Notes under the pieces: model-generated
What the model was told of the DNA's origin: nothing
The model's input: the letters and a program-made list of their open reading frames with translations, nothing else
The model's database searches: none
Source: Kitasatospora fiedleri
Lineage (GTDB): Bacteria > Actinomycetota > Actinomycetes > Streptomycetales > Streptomycetaceae
Assembly: GCF_948472415.1 (NCBI RefSeq)
Contig: NZ_OX419519.1
Coordinates: 3,162,001-3,226,000, forward strand
Reading direction: 5' to 3'
DNA: 64,000 nucleotides
Translations under genes and position numbers: made by a program
Shown: positions 37,178 through 49,417 of the stretch, one piece after another
How positions within the stretch are numbered: the first letter of the stretch is position 1
Layout: each line of letters begins with the position of its first letter

Positions 37178-37573
37178 TCAGACCTTGAGGGTGCCGGAGG
37201 GCCGGGGGTCCTCGTCGGCCCCGAGGCGCTCGTCGTTGGCGCGCGCGCCCTCGTTGATGGCGACGGTGCGCGCCAGGTCGGTGATCTTCTTCTCCAGCGA
37301 GCGGAAGCGCAGGAAGGTGTTCAGGGTGAGGAAGCCCACGCCGAGCACCATCACGTACAGCACCAGGTCGGTGCCGCGGCCGACGCCCATCTGCTTGGCC
37401 AGCCAGGTGACGTCGCCGGGGCGGAGCACCGCGAAGATGTTGACGATCACGAAGATCGAGAAGGCGATGCGCTTCCAGGCGCGGGTGTTGGCCCGGTCCC
37501 AGCGGCGGATGAACATCAGTGCCAGGGAGAGCGAGCCCAGGATGAGGACCAGCTGGATCCAGAAGTACTTCAT
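37178..37573 (-). CDS. DUF2304 membrane protein
   Basis: 131 aa with three membrane helices (about 3-20, 36-53, 64-86) and a charged C-terminus beginning FLRFRSLEKKITDLA. DUF2304 proteins regularly accompany dolichyl-phosphate-mannose-synthase-like GT2 enzymes in polysaccharide operons and are thought to help them at the membrane. The ATG overlaps the preceding GT2 stop (TAATG). Confidence 0.85.
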   Translation of the reverse strand: MKYFWIQLVLILGSLSLALMFIRRWDRANTRAWKRIAFSIFVIVNIFAVLRPGDVTWLAKQMGVGRGTDLVLYVMVLGVGFLTLNTFLRFRSLEKKITDLARTVAINEGARANDERLGADEDPRPSGTLKV

Positions 37574-38337
37574 TACCGGCCACGCTCCCGGAGCGAGATG
37601 TCGAAGAGGATGTTCACGCCGTTGATCAGGGACTGCCCCTTGGCGCGGGAGTATTCGGTGTAGAGCACGTCCACCGGGACCTCGGCGACCTTCAGGTCGG
37701 AGCCCGCGAGGAAGCTGACGATCTCCGAGGCGTGGGCCATGCCGTTCATGGTGATCCGGAGCCGTCCGGCGGCCTCCCGGTTGAGCACCCGGAGGCCGTT
37801 GTGGGCGTCGGTGAGCTTGAGCTTGCGGGCGGTGGGGCTGACCGCGGCGGCGGTGCGCAGCACCACCCGCTTGATCCACGGCACCTGGCCGTTCTGCTCG
37901 ATGAACCGCGAGCCCAGCACGACGTCGGCCTGGCCGGTGCGCAGCAGCTGCACCATCACCTCGACGTCCTTGGTCTGGTGCTGGCCGTCGGCGTCGAAGG
38001 TCGCGAAGTACTCGGCGCCGGGCTGGGCCAGGGCGTAGCGCAGGCCGGTCTGCAGGGCGGCGCCCTGGCCGAGGTTGACGGGGTGCCGGACCAGGTGGGC
38101 GCCGGTGCCCTCGACGTGCTCGCCGGTGTTGTCCGCGCTGCCGTCGTCGACCACCACGATGTTGGGGAACGTCTTGCGGGCCGCCTCCACCACCTCGGCG
38201 ATCACTTGGCCCTCGTTGTAAGCCGGAATGACCAGCCAGACGTCGTCGTAGTCGGACACAGTGGCTCCAGCATCGGCTAGTCGGGCCTGGTCGGCCGGGT
38301 TGATCGGGTTGATCGGGGGGTTCGCGTCGCTCTGCAT
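37573..38337 (-). CDS. DPM1-like family 2 glycosyltransferase
   Basis: 254 aa. WLVIPAYNEGQVIAEVVEAARKTFPNIVVVDDGSADNT, HPVNLGQGAALQTGLRYAL, TFDADGQHQTKDV (DxD) and VLGSRF match polyprenyl-phosphate sugar synthases, but there are no C-terminal membrane helices; the downstream DUF2304 protein may supply the membrane anchor. The N-terminus has a short PPINPINPAD repeat. It probably makes the lipid-linked sugar donor for the GT-C enzyme at the operon end. Confidence 0.88.
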   Translation of the reverse strand: MQSDANPPINPINPADQARLADAGATVSDYDDVWLVIPAYNEGQVIAEVVEAARKTFPNIVVVDDGSADNTGEHVEGTGAHLVRHPVNLGQGAALQTGLRYALAQPGAEYFATFDADGQHQTKDVEVMVQLLRTGQADVVLGSRFIEQNGQVPWIKRVVLRTAAAVSPTARKLKLTDAHNGLRVLNREAAGRLRITMNGMAHASEIVSFLAGSDLKVAEVPVDVLYTEYSRAKGQSLINGVNILFDISLRERGR

Positions 38338-38339
38338 GG

Positions 38340-39665
38340 TCAGTCCGCCATGGGGTTGCCGACCAGGCGACCCGGGTCCGCCGAGAGGGGTGACGGCCGA
38401 CCCTCCGGTGCGCTCGGGAAACTCCTCCTGAGCGCGGCCAGCATACCGAGCACGGTGGCGAGCGATCCAAGCGCGTAGGCCAGGATCACCCGGGTCGCGA
38501 CGTCCCCGGGGACGGCCGTGACGCCGACCAGCACCGCGGTGCCCAGGCCCCAGCAGGCCAGCTGCAGGTTGTGTCGTTCGAACACCATCAGGGCCTGGCC
38601 CAGCACCATCGCGAACATGTAGGCCACGGTGCCGGCCGAGAGCAGCAGGAAGTCCAGGCAGCCGAGCCGGGGCTGGGCGCCGAACAGCACCTGGATCAGC
38701 CAGGGGCCGAGCACGGTCGCCGGGATGCCGCCGAGCAGGCCCAGCCCGCCGACCACCACCGCGATCTTGCGGAGCATCGCCGAGAACGCCGCCCGGTCGC
38801 CGGCCGCGAAGGCCGCGGACAGGCCGTTGAGCAGCGAGGCCTGGAGCGAGCCGAAGACGAACAGCGGGACGCGGGCCAGCACCAGGGCGTTCAGCAGGGC
38901 GGCGATCAGCACGCTGTCGGTCGGGGCCAGCAGCTTGGTGCTCAGCACCGCCGCGTTCACCACCGCCTGCGACAGCAGGGTGGAGCACACCAGCAGGCCG
39001 AGGCCGGAGGTCAGCTCGCGCCAGCCGATCCGCTCGCCGGGGCCGACCGCGCGCAGCAGCGGCGGCAGGGTGACCAGCGTGGCGATCACCGGGGCGACGG
39101 CCAGCACCAGGCTGAACGCCAGCGCGGAGTGCAGGCCGAACGCCGCGCAGCCGAAGGCCAGCACCATCCGCAGGCCGCCGTCGACGCCCAGCTGGGTGCC
39201 GTAGGCGCCGAACCGGCCGAGGCCGGCCAGCACGCCGCGGGTCAGGTAGCAGACCGCCATGCCGGCGAAGGCGCCGCCGAGCGCGGCCACCAGGCCGCGG
39301 TCGCCGTGGAACAGGCCGTCCGCGATCGGGCCGGCCGCGACGGCCAGCACCAGCAGCACGGTGCCGAGGATCGCCGCGGTCATCACGGCGGCCCGGCGCA
39401 GCACCGGGGCGGCGCCGTGGCCGAGCACCGCGCGGGCGGCGACGATCCGGGTGAGTTCCTGCTCGATCGGGAAGAACACGCCGATGCCGACCGACATCAC
39501 GATGGTCCACAGCACCGAGACGTTGGCCATGTCCTCGGTGTCGAGGCTGTGCCCGGCCACCCCGAGGTGGACGTAGGAGGCGGCGCCGAGCACGACGGTG
39601 CCCCCGGCGACCGCGAGGGTCCCCGGAGGCAGCGCGGAGGCGAGCTTGCGGAGGAGGGATGTCAT
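38340..39665 (-). CDS. Polysaccharide flippase-like membrane protein (MOP superfamily)
   Basis: 441 aa with about 12 to 14 membrane helices and no soluble domain. VFFPIEQELTRIVAARAVLG, RGVLAGLGRFGAYGTQLGVDGGLRM and FGSLQASLLNGLSAAFAAGD resemble Wzx-type and related flippases that move lipid-linked oligosaccharides across the membrane. Its ATG overlaps the rmlD stop (ATGA). Confidence 0.78.
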   Translation of the reverse strand: MTSLLRKLASALPPGTLAVAGGTVVLGAASYVHLGVAGHSLDTEDMANVSVLWTIVMSVGIGVFFPIEQELTRIVAARAVLGHGAAPVLRRAAVMTAAILGTVLLVLAVAAGPIADGLFHGDRGLVAALGGAFAGMAVCYLTRGVLAGLGRFGAYGTQLGVDGGLRMVLAFGCAAFGLHSALAFSLVLAVAPVIATLVTLPPLLRAVGPGERIGWRELTSGLGLLVCSTLLSQAVVNAAVLSTKLLAPTDSVLIAALLNALVLARVPLFVFGSLQASLLNGLSAAFAAGDRAAFSAMLRKIAVVVGGLGLLGGIPATVLGPWLIQVLFGAQPRLGCLDFLLLSAGTVAYMFAMVLGQALMVFERHNLQLACWGLGTAVLVGVTAVPGDVATRVILAYALGSLATVLGMLAALRRSFPSAPEGRPSPLSADPGRLVGNPMAD

Positions 39666-40594
39666 CTGTCGTTCTTCCCCGCGGCGGCGGCGAGGTCGGT
39701 GAAGACGGGATCGGTGAGCGCCTGTGCGAGCTGCTCCCGCCAGTCGGGCAGCGGGGGCAGTCCGGCCTCGGCCCAGCGCGCGTGGCCCAGCACGCTGAAC
39801 GCGGGCCGGACGGCGGGCCGGACGAAGGCGGCCGAGGTGGTGGGCCGGATCCGCTCGGGGTCCAGCCCGCCGAGGCGGTAGGCCGCCCGGGCCAGGTCGA
39901 ACCAGGTGGTGCGGCCGCTCGCCGTACCGTGGTAGACGCCCGCCGGGGCCCGGAGGTTGCACCCCAGTTCGACCAGCCGCTCGGCCAGCGCGTACGTCCA
40001 GGTGGGCTGGCCCTGCTGGTCGTCGACCACGTCGAGGGTGTCGCGCTGGGCGCCGAGGCGGAGCATGGTGGCGACGAAGTTGTTGCCGCCGGCGCCGTAC
40101 AGCCAGGCGGTGCGCACCACGTAGCCGGTGTCGGGCAGCAGTTCCAGGACGGCCCGCTCGCCGGCCAGCTTGGAGCGGCCGTAGGCGTTGACCGGGCCGG
40201 TCGGGGCGTCCTCGGCGTAGGGCTCGGTGCCGTCGCCGGGGAACACGTAGTCGGTGGAGACGTGCACCAGGCGGGCGCCGGCGGCGGCGCAGGCGGCGGC
40301 CAGGTGGCGCACGGCGGTGCCGTTGACGGCGGTGGCGGCGGCCTCGTCGGCCTCCGCGCCGTCGACGTCCGTCCAGGCCGCGCAGTTGACCACCACGGCG
40401 TGGCCGCGGACGGCGGCCGCGACGGCGGCCGGGTCGGTGACGTCCAGCTCGGCGCGGGTCAGCGCGGTGGCCCCGACGCCGGCGGCGGCCAGGACGCGGA
40501 GCACGTCCCGGCCGAGCATGCCGGCCGCGCCGGTGACCAGCCAGCGGCCGGCCGGGGCGTCCGGGGTGGTGGAGGGGTCCGGGGCGGCGGTCAC
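39662..40594 (-). CDS. rmlD: dTDP-4-dehydrorhamnose reductase
   Basis: Last step of dTDP-L-rhamnose synthesis. It is 310 aa from a GTG overlapping the rmlB stop (GTGA). The Rossmann GAAGMLG lies near residue 22, STDYVFPGDGTEPYAEDAPTGPVNAYGRSKLAGE holds the YxxxK catalytic pair, and VRTAWLYG follows. It is a typical SDR of the RmlD type. Confidence 0.95.
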   Translation of the reverse strand: MTAAPDPSTTPDAPAGRWLVTGAAGMLGRDVLRVLAAAGVGATALTRAELDVTDPAAVAAAVRGHAVVVNCAAWTDVDGAEADEAAATAVNGTAVRHLAAACAAAGARLVHVSTDYVFPGDGTEPYAEDAPTGPVNAYGRSKLAGERAVLELLPDTGYVVRTAWLYGAGGNNFVATMLRLGAQRDTLDVVDDQQGQPTWTYALAERLVELGCNLRAPAGVYHGTASGRTTWFDLARAAYRLGGLDPERIRPTTSAAFVRPAVRPAFSVLGHARWAEAGLPPLPDWREQLAQALTDPVFTDLAAAAGKNDR

Positions 40595-41568
40595 TTCTGC
40601 AGCGCCGCCTTCGCCTTCAGCGGCTCCCACCAGGCGCGGTTGTCGCGGTACCAGGCGATGGTGGCGGCCAGGCCGTCCTCGAACCGGACCTGCGGCTCGT
40701 AGCCCAGCTCGGTGCGGATCTTGGAGATGTCCAGGGAGTAGCGCAGGTCGTGGCCCTTGCGGTCCTCGACGTGCTCGACCATGTCCCAGCCGGCGCCGGC
40801 CGCGTCCAGCAGCAGGCCGGTCAGCTCCTTGTTGGTGACCTCGGTGCCGCCGCCGATGTTGTAGACCTCGCCGGCCCGGCCGCCGCGCATCACCAGGTCG
40901 ATGCCCCGGCAGTGGTCGGAGACGTGCAGCCAGTCGCGGATGTTGCCGCCGTTGCCGTACAGCGGCACCTTCAGCCCGTCGATCAGGTTGGTGGTGAACA
41001 GCGGGATGACCTTCTCCGGGAACTGGTAGTGCCCGTAGTTGTTGGAGCAGCGGGTGACCACCACGTCCATGCCGTGGGTGCGGTGGTAGGCCAGCGCCAG
41101 CAGGTCGGAGCCGGCCTTCGAGGAGGAGTACGGGGAGTTCGGCCGCAGCGGCCACTCCTCGGTCCAGGAGCCCTCGTCGATCGAGCCGTAGACCTCGTCG
41201 GTGGAGACGTGGACGAAGCGGCCGACGCCGTGCTCGCGGGCCGCGTCCAGCAGCACCTGGGTGCCGACCACGTTGGTCATCACGAACGGGCCGGCGCCGG
41301 CGATCGAGCGGTCGACGTGCGACTCGGCGGCGAAGTGGACCACCACGTCGTGGCCGGCCATCACCTCGCCGACCACCTGCGGATCGCAGATGTCGCCCTT
41401 GACGAAGCGGTAGCCCGGCAGGCCCGCGACCGGGGCGAGGTTCTCCTCGACGCCCGAGTAGGTCAGCTTGTCGAGGACGGTGATCTGGGCCGTCGCGTCC
41501 GCGGCGAACTGCTGGCGGACGAATTCAGAACCGATGAAGCCGGCACCGCCGGTCACGAGGATGCGCAT
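40591..41568 (-). CDS. rmlB: dTDP-glucose 4,6-dehydratase
   Basis: 325 aa. TGGAGFIGSEFVRQ is the NAD-binding loop, VSTDEVYGSI supplies the active-site Asp-Glu pair, and YSSSKAGSDLLALAYHRTHG supplies Tyr and Lys. RCSNNYGHYQFPEKVIPLF is diagnostic. It is first gene of the seven-gene minus-strand operon. The start at 41568 has no Shine-Dalgarno sequence but TAGACT 9 nt upstream. Confidence 0.97.
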   Translation of the reverse strand: MRILVTGGAGFIGSEFVRQQFAADATAQITVLDKLTYSGVEENLAPVAGLPGYRFVKGDICDPQVVGEVMAGHDVVVHFAAESHVDRSIAGAGPFVMTNVVGTQVLLDAAREHGVGRFVHVSTDEVYGSIDEGSWTEEWPLRPNSPYSSSKAGSDLLALAYHRTHGMDVVVTRCSNNYGHYQFPEKVIPLFTTNLIDGLKVPLYGNGGNIRDWLHVSDHCRGIDLVMRGGRAGEVYNIGGGTEVTNKELTGLLLDAAGAGWDMVEHVEDRKGHDLRYSLDISKIRTELGYEPQVRFEDGLAATIAWYRDNRAWWEPLKAKAALQK

Positions 41569-41577
41569 AGTGGGGCG

Positions 41578-41583
41578 AGTCTA
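41578..41583 (-). promoter_or_regulatory. rmlB promoter -10 box, near-leaderless
   Basis: TAGACT on the minus strand, 9 nt before the rmlB ATG, so the leader would be about 0-3 nt. Confidence 0.5.
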
Positions 41584-41638
41584 ACCGTCCGTGGAGCAGG
41601 CCCCGGCGGCGGGCCCGGAGGCGTCGGGCGCTTTCGCA

Positions 41639-41644
41639 TAGGGT
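41639..41644 (+). promoter_or_regulatory. rmlA promoter -10 box, leaderless
   Basis: TAGGGT lies exactly 6 nt before the rmlA ATG, so transcription should start at the A of ATG. The 82-bp divergent spacer thus carries both start signals. Confidence 0.55.
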
Positions 41645-41650
41645 GCACCC

Positions 41651-42529
41651 ATGCGTGGAATCCTTTTGGCCGGCGGCACCGGATCGCGCCTGTGGCCGCT
41701 GACCCGGGCAGTCTCGAAACAGCTGCTCCCCGTCTTCGACAAACCGATGATCTACTACCCGCTCTCCACCCTGGTCATGGCCGGGATCAGCGAGGTCCTG
41801 ATCATCACGACGCCGGAGGACCGAGCCCAGTTCGAGCGGCTGCTCGGCGACGGCTCCCAGCTCGGGCTGCGGCTGGAGTACGCCGTCCAGGAGAAGCCCG
41901 AGGGGATCGCCCAGGCGTTCCTGCTGGGCGCGGACTTCATCGGCGACCAGCCGGTGGCGCTGATCCTCGGTGACAACATCTTCCACGGCAGCGGCCTGGG
42001 CACCAGGCTCGCCGAGCACACCGAGGCCAAGGGCGGCCGGGTGTTCGCGTACCCGGTGGCCGACCCGACGGCGTACGGCGTGGTCGAGTTCGACGAGCGG
42101 GGCCAGGCGATCTCCATCGAGGAGAAGCCGGCCGAGCCGAAGTCCCGGTACGCGGTGCCGGGCCTCTACTTCTACGACAACCGGGTCGTGGAGATCGCCC
42201 GCGGCCTGCGGCCCAGCGCCCGCGGCGAGTTGGAGATCACCGCCGTCAACGAGGCCTACCTGGACGCCGGCGAGCTGCACGTCACCATCCTCGACCGGGG
42301 CACCGCCTGGCTGGACACCGGCACGCACGTCTCGATGGTGCAGGCCTCGGAGTTCGTCCGGGTCATCGAGGAGCGCCAGGGCTTCAAGATCGGCTGCATC
42401 GAGGAGGCCTGCTGGCGGGCCGGACTGATCGGCGCCGCCGAGCTGCGCGAGCTCGCCGAGCCGCTGCTGAAGAGCGGCTACGGCCAGTACCTGGTCCGTC
42501 TGCTGGAAGAGGAGGAGAACGAGCGGTGA
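41651..42529 (+). CDS. rmlA: Glucose-1-phosphate thymidylyltransferase
   Basis: First step of dTDP-rhamnose synthesis. It is 292 aa, short RmlA class. [39 protein letters not shown] at the N-terminus, ILGDNIFHG with the Mg-binding Asp, and [10 protein letters not shown]. It is followed by rmlC with a 4-nt GTGA overlap and divergent from rmlB. Confidence 0.97.
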   Translation: MRGILLAGGTGSRLWPLTRAVSKQLLPVFDKPMIYYPLSTLVMAGISEVLIITTPEDRAQFERLLGDGSQLGLRLEYAVQEKPEGIAQAFLLGADFIGDQPVALILGDNIFHGSGLGTRLAEHTEAKGGRVFAYPVADPTAYGVVEFDERGQAISIEEKPAEPKSRYAVPGLYFYDNRVVEIARGLRPSARGELEITAVNEAYLDAGELHVTILDRGTAWLDTGTHVSMVQASEFVRVIEERQGFKIGCIEEACWRAGLIGAAELRELAEPLLKSGYGQYLVRLLEEEENER

Positions 42530-43125
42530 AGTTCCGCGAGCTGTCGATCCCGGGCGCCTTCGAGGTGACCCCGCAGCAGCACGGCGACCCCCGTGGCCTG
42601 TTCATGGAGTGGTACCGCTTCGACAAGCTGTCCGAGGTGGTCGGCCACCCGCTGCGGCTGGCCCAGGGCAACCTGTCGGTGTCCGCGAAGGACGTGGTGC
42701 GCGGCGTGCACTTCGCCGACGTGCCGCCCGGCCAGGCCAAGTACGTCAGCTGCGTGCGCGGCGCGGTGCTGGACGTCGTGGTGGACCTGCGGGTCGGCTC
42801 CCCCGCCTTCGGCCGCTGGGAGTTCGTCCGGCTCGACGAGGACGACCGCCGCGCGGTGTACCTCCCCGAGGGCCTGGGCCACGGTTTCTGCGCGCTGACC
42901 GACGACGCCACGCTGTCGTACGTCTGCTCGGAGACCTACAACCCGACCGGCGAGCACGGCATCCACCCGCTGGACCCGGACCTCGGCATCGACTGGCCGA
43001 CCGGGGCCCCGCAGCTCTCCGCCAAGGACGAGCAGGCCCCCACCCTGGCCGAGGCCCTGGCCTCCGGCCTGCTGCCGCGCTGGGACGAGTGCCAGGCGTA
43101 CTACGCCTCGCTGCGCGCCGTCTGA
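42526..43125 (+). CDS. rmlC: dTDP-4-dehydrorhamnose 3,5-epimerase
   Basis: 199 aa cupin. [48 protein letters not shown] contains the catalytic His (GVHF) and Asp; [29 protein letters not shown] holds the Tyr region. It completes the set of four rml genes. Confidence 0.95.
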   Translation: MKFRELSIPGAFEVTPQQHGDPRGLFMEWYRFDKLSEVVGHPLRLAQGNLSVSAKDVVRGVHFADVPPGQAKYVSCVRGAVLDVVVDLRVGSPAFGRWEFVRLDEDDRRAVYLPEGLGHGFCALTDDATLSYVCSETYNPTGEHGIHPLDPDLGIDWPTGAPQLSAKDEQAPTLAEALASGLLPRWDECQAYYASLRAV

Positions 43126-43289
43126 GCACCCCGGGCGCGGCCGGGAACACCGCCCGGCCGCGCCCGGCCCGCACCGCGCCCGGCCCGCACCGCGGCCGCC
43201 CCGGGCCGTGCCCGGGGGTCGCGGCGCACCGCCGGTCCGGATCGCTCCGTACCGCGACTCACGGTCCGAAGCCGCGAATATGCCTTTAG

Positions 43290-43295
43290 TAGCAT
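43290..43295 (+). promoter_or_regulatory. Putative leaderless promoter -10 of the acyltransferase gene
   Basis: TAGCAT ends 6 nt before the GTG at 43302; no Shine-Dalgarno sequence. The 176-bp gap after rmlC is otherwise GC-rich, with repeated GCGCCCGGCCCGCACC units. Confidence 0.45.
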
Positions 43296-43301
43296 CGGAC
43301 C

Positions 43302-44612
43302 GTGCCGACCCCGACCCTCCTCCGCCGCCGCGCCGGTTCCGCGCCCCGCCCGTCCCAGCCGTCCCAGCCGCCCCGGCCCGCGGGCCGCCGCCCCCGGCTC
43401 GTCGCGCTCGACGGCCTCCGGATCGTCGCCGCGCTGCTCGTGGTGTTCCACCACTACGTGGGGTACGGCGGCGGGCCCGACCGCGGCGAGAGCGCGTGGA
43501 CCAAGCCCGCCTGGGTGGTGTTCCCGACCGCCGAGCGGTTCGCGGCGTACACCTGGACCGGCGTCGAACTGTTCTTCGTCATCAGCGGCTTCGTCATCTG
43601 CATGAGCAGCTGGGGCCGCAGCCTCGGCGACTTCTTCAAGTCCCGGGTGGTGCGGCTCTACCCCGCCTACTGGTTCGCCGTGCTGCTCACCACCGCGGTG
43701 CTGGTCCTGTGGCCGATCGTGCGCCACCCGCTGGACCCGCAGGACGTGCTGCTCAACCTCACCATGCTGCAGGAGCCGTTCAAGGTCGGTTCGGTGGACG
43801 CCGTGTACTGGACTCTCTGGGTGGAGATGCGGTTCTACCTGCTCTTCGCCCTGGTGGTCTGGAAGGGCGTCACCTACCGCCGGGTGGTGGCCTTCTGCCT
43901 GCTGTGGAGCGTCGCCTCGGTGCTGGTCGCGGCCGACCGGGCCCCGTTCCCGGACTACCTGCTGATGCCGGAGTACTCGGGGTACTTCATCGCCGGCATG
44001 GCGATGTACCTGATGTACCGCTTCGGACCGACCCTGCTGCTGTGGGGGATCGTCGCGGTCTCCTGGCTGTTCTCGGTGCACGACGTCAGCGTGTACAGCG
44101 AGAACCTGTCCGGCAGCCTCGGCCGCCCGATGAGCGCCTGGCCCGCCGTGGTCCTGATGACGCTCGCCTACCTGGCCGTGCTCGCCCTGGCGCTCGGCCG
44201 GCTCTCCTGGGTGCGCGGCCGCTGGCTCACCACCGCCGGGGCGCTCACCTACCCGCTGTACCTGCTGCACGAGCACATCGGCTGGACCGGCATCCGGCTG
44301 CTGCGCCACCACCTGGCTCCGTGGCCGCTGGTCGGCGTCATGACCGCCGGCATGCTGCTGGCCGCCTGGCTGGTGCACCGCTTCGTCGAGCGCCCGCTCT
44401 CCGCGCTGCTCTCGCGCGGGATGACCCGCGCGCTGGCGGCCCTGCGGGAGCACCCGGCGGAGCCCGTGGCGGACCCCGGCGCCGCGCGGACGGCGCTGCC
44501 CGCCCCGGCGCAGTTGCCGGACCCGGCGCGGCTGACGGACCCGGCGCGGCTGACGGACCAGGTGCAGCTGACGGACCAGGCCACGGCCGAGCGGCCCGTG
44601 CTGCGGCCCTGA
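43302..44612 (+). CDS. Acyltransferase family 3 membrane protein
   Basis: 436 aa, about ten helices. [22 protein letters not shown] carries the conserved His of acyltransferase 3 (OafA/NolL type). [37 protein letters not shown] and the long loop before [15 protein letters not shown] are typical. It O-acetylates or acylates sugars at the membrane, likely on the rhamnose glycan. The C-terminus (about 385-436) is a low-complexity tail with [10 protein letters not shown] repeats. Starts with GTG. Confidence 0.88.
   Translation: MPTPTLLRRRAGSAPRPSQPSQPPRPAGRRPRLVALDGLRIVAALLVVFHHYVGYGGGPDRGESAWTKPAWVVFPTAERFAAYTWTGVELFFVISGFVICMSSWGRSLGDFFKSRVVRLYPAYWFAVLLTTAVLVLWPIVRHPLDPQDVLLNLTMLQEPFKVGSVDAVYWTLWVEMRFYLLFALVVWKGVTYRRVVAFCLLWSVASVLVAADRAPFPDYLLMPEYSGYFIAGMAMYLMYRFGPTLLLWGIVAVSWLFSVHDVSVYSENLSGSLGRPMSAWPAVVLMTLAYLAVLALALGRLSWVRGRWLTTAGALTYPLYLLHEHIGWTGIRLLRHHLAPWPLVGVMTAGMLLAAWLVHRFVERPLSALLSRGMTRALAALREHPAEPVADPGAARTALPAPAQLPDPARLTDPARLTDQVQLTDQATAERPVLRP
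44520..44573 (+). repeat. 18-bp tandem repeat in the acyltransferase tail
   Basis: GACCCGGCGCGGCTGACG occurs twice (44520-44537, 44538-44555), with a diverged third copy to 44573; it encodes repeated DPARLT. Confidence 0.7.
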
Positions 44613-44665
44613 CTCCCCCGCCGCCGGGCCGCGGCACGCGCCCGGCCCCGGCCCCGGGAACGCCG

Positions 44666-44707
44666 GAGGGCCCGGCCCCCTCCCTTGCGGGACGGGGCCG
44701 GGCCCTC
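44666..44707. terminator. Bidirectional terminator between acyltransferase gene and tuf
   Basis: GAGGGCCCGGCCCC / GGGGCCGGGCCCTC, a perfect 14-bp stem whose 14-nt loop also pairs (TCCC/GGGA). Confidence 0.85.
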
Positions 44708-44734
44708 GCGGTTGACCAGGGGTCGGATCGACAA

Positions 44735-45928
<1,194 letters not shown>

Positions 45929-45995
45929 TGCAGTCCTCCTGAGGACAGTTCTGTACGCCGTACGACGTCAGTTGGTCTGGATCGGGTTGTTGGCA

Positions 45996-46101
45996 CGGGG
46001 CGCTGGTGTCGCGCCCCGACGCCGTCCCGCGGGTGGGGGTGCCGGAGGGCTCCCGGGTGGAACCCGGACGGGTCTCGCCCGGGTGCCCTCCTTCTAGCCT
46101 A
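45996..46101 (-). promoter_or_regulatory. tuf promoter candidate and leader hairpin
   Basis: Minus-strand TAGGCT (46096-46101) fits a -10 box right after fusA. The following leader holds CCGGGT/ACCCGG (46053-46067) and CGGGGCGC/GCGCCCCG (45996-46018) hairpins. No clear -35. Confidence 0.4.
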
Positions 46102-46132
46102 AAGGGTGCGTTTCATCCCGATTGCCGGGACG

Positions 46133-48238
<2,106 letters not shown>

Positions 48239-48277
48239 GGTGGCTCGTTCTCTCTCTGTCTAGTGACGGGGTTCGGA

Positions 48278-48748
48278 CTACCAGCGGTAGTGCGCGAAGG
48301 CCTTGTTGGACTCGGCCATCTTGTGGGTGTCCTCGCGACGCTTCACGGAAGCGCCCAGGCCGTTGCTGGCGTCGAGGATCTCGTTGAGCAGACGCTCGGT
48401 CATGGTCTTCTCGCGACGGGCGCGGGAGTAGCCGACCAGCCAGCGCAGCGCCAGGGTGTTGGCGCGGCCCGGACGGACCTCGACCGGCACCTGGTAGGTG
48501 GCGCCGCCGACGCGGCGGGACTTGACCTCGAGGGTCGGCTTGACGTTCTCCAGCGCGCGCTTGAGCGCGATCACCGGGTCGGCACTGGTCTTCTCGCGGA
48601 CGCCCTCGAGGGCGCCGTAGACGATCCGCTCGGCGGTGGAGCGCTTGCCGTGCAGCAGGATCTTGTTGACCAGCGAGGTCACCAGCGGGGAGCCGTAGAC
48701 CGGGTCGATGATGACCGGGCGCTTCGGGGCGGGGCCCTTACGAGGCAT
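48278..48748 (-). CDS. rpsG: 30S ribosomal protein S7
   Basis: 156 aa. [47 protein letters not shown] and [26 protein letters not shown]. Nucleates the small-subunit head. It lies 2 nt after rpsL. Confidence 0.99.
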   Translation of the reverse strand: MPRKGPAPKRPVIIDPVYGSPLVTSLVNKILLHGKRSTAERIVYGALEGVREKTSADPVIALKRALENVKPTLEVKSRRVGGATYQVPVEVRPGRANTLALRWLVGYSRARREKTMTERLLNEILDASNGLGASVKRREDTHKMAESNKAFAHYRW

Positions 48749-48750
48749 TC

Positions 48751-49122
48751 TTACTTCTCCTTCTTGGCGCCGTAGCGGCTGCGGGCCTGCTTGCGGTTCT
48801 TGACAGCCTGGGTGTCAAGAGCGCCGCGGATGATCTTGTAACGCACACCCGGCAGGTCCTTCACGCGACCGCCACGCACGAGCACGATGGAGTGCTCCTG
48901 CAGGTTGTGGCCCTCGCCCGGAATGTAAGCGGTGACCTCGATCCCGCTGGTGAGGCGCACACGGGCGACCTTGCGGAGAGCCGAGTTCGGCTTCTTCGGG
49001 GTGGTCGTGTACACACGCGTGCAGACACCGCGGCGCTGGGGCGATGCCTCAAGCGCGGGGGTCTTGGTCTTCTGGACCTTGTCCTGCCGGCCCTTTCGGA
49101 CCAGCTGCTGGATCGTAGGCAC
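48751..49122 (-). CDS. rpsL: 30S ribosomal protein S12
   Basis: 123 aa from a GTG at 49122 with GGAG upstream ([14 protein letters not shown]). [19 protein letters not shown] and [28 protein letters not shown] are standard. The lysines altered in streptomycin-resistant mutants (in TPKKPNS and in the GGRVKDLPG loop) are the wild-type residues. First gene of the str operon. Confidence 0.99.
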   Translation of the reverse strand: MPTIQQLVRKGRQDKVQKTKTPALEASPQRRGVCTRVYTTTPKKPNSALRKVARVRLTSGIEVTAYIPGEGHNLQEHSIVLVRGGRVKDLPGVRYKIIRGALDTQAVKNRKQARSRYGAKKEK

Positions 49123-49351
49123 CGTTTCTCCGTTTTCTGTGTGCCAAGGCTCGGTGGAACTAACCTGCGGTGTGGCCCCGCACTCTCCGACCCACGCGGT
49201 CGGGTGTGTTGGGCCTTCTTCGGGGAAGAATCGCGGAATCCCATGAGCTGCGCTGCGGCTACGGCGCACACCGAGCGGGTGGAGTCTCCGCTGCGGCGGC
49301 CGATCTGCTGGCACGCACAAGGACCCGGGCACACCCCAGGCACAAGGTCAG

Positions 49352-49380
49352 AGCGTACCTAGCGCACAGGCGGCGGTCAA
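49352..49380 (-). promoter_or_regulatory. str operon promoter
   Basis: Minus strand: TTGACC (49375-49380), 17 bp, TACGCT (49352-49357), the best housekeeping-type promoter in the window. The leader to rpsL is about 220 nt and can form several small hairpins (TTCTTC/GAAGAA, CCGACC/GGTCGG); it holds no gene. Confidence 0.75.
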
Positions 49381-49417
49381 AACAAATGGAGTGCGCCCGG
49401 TTGCGCGGGCCCGTAGA

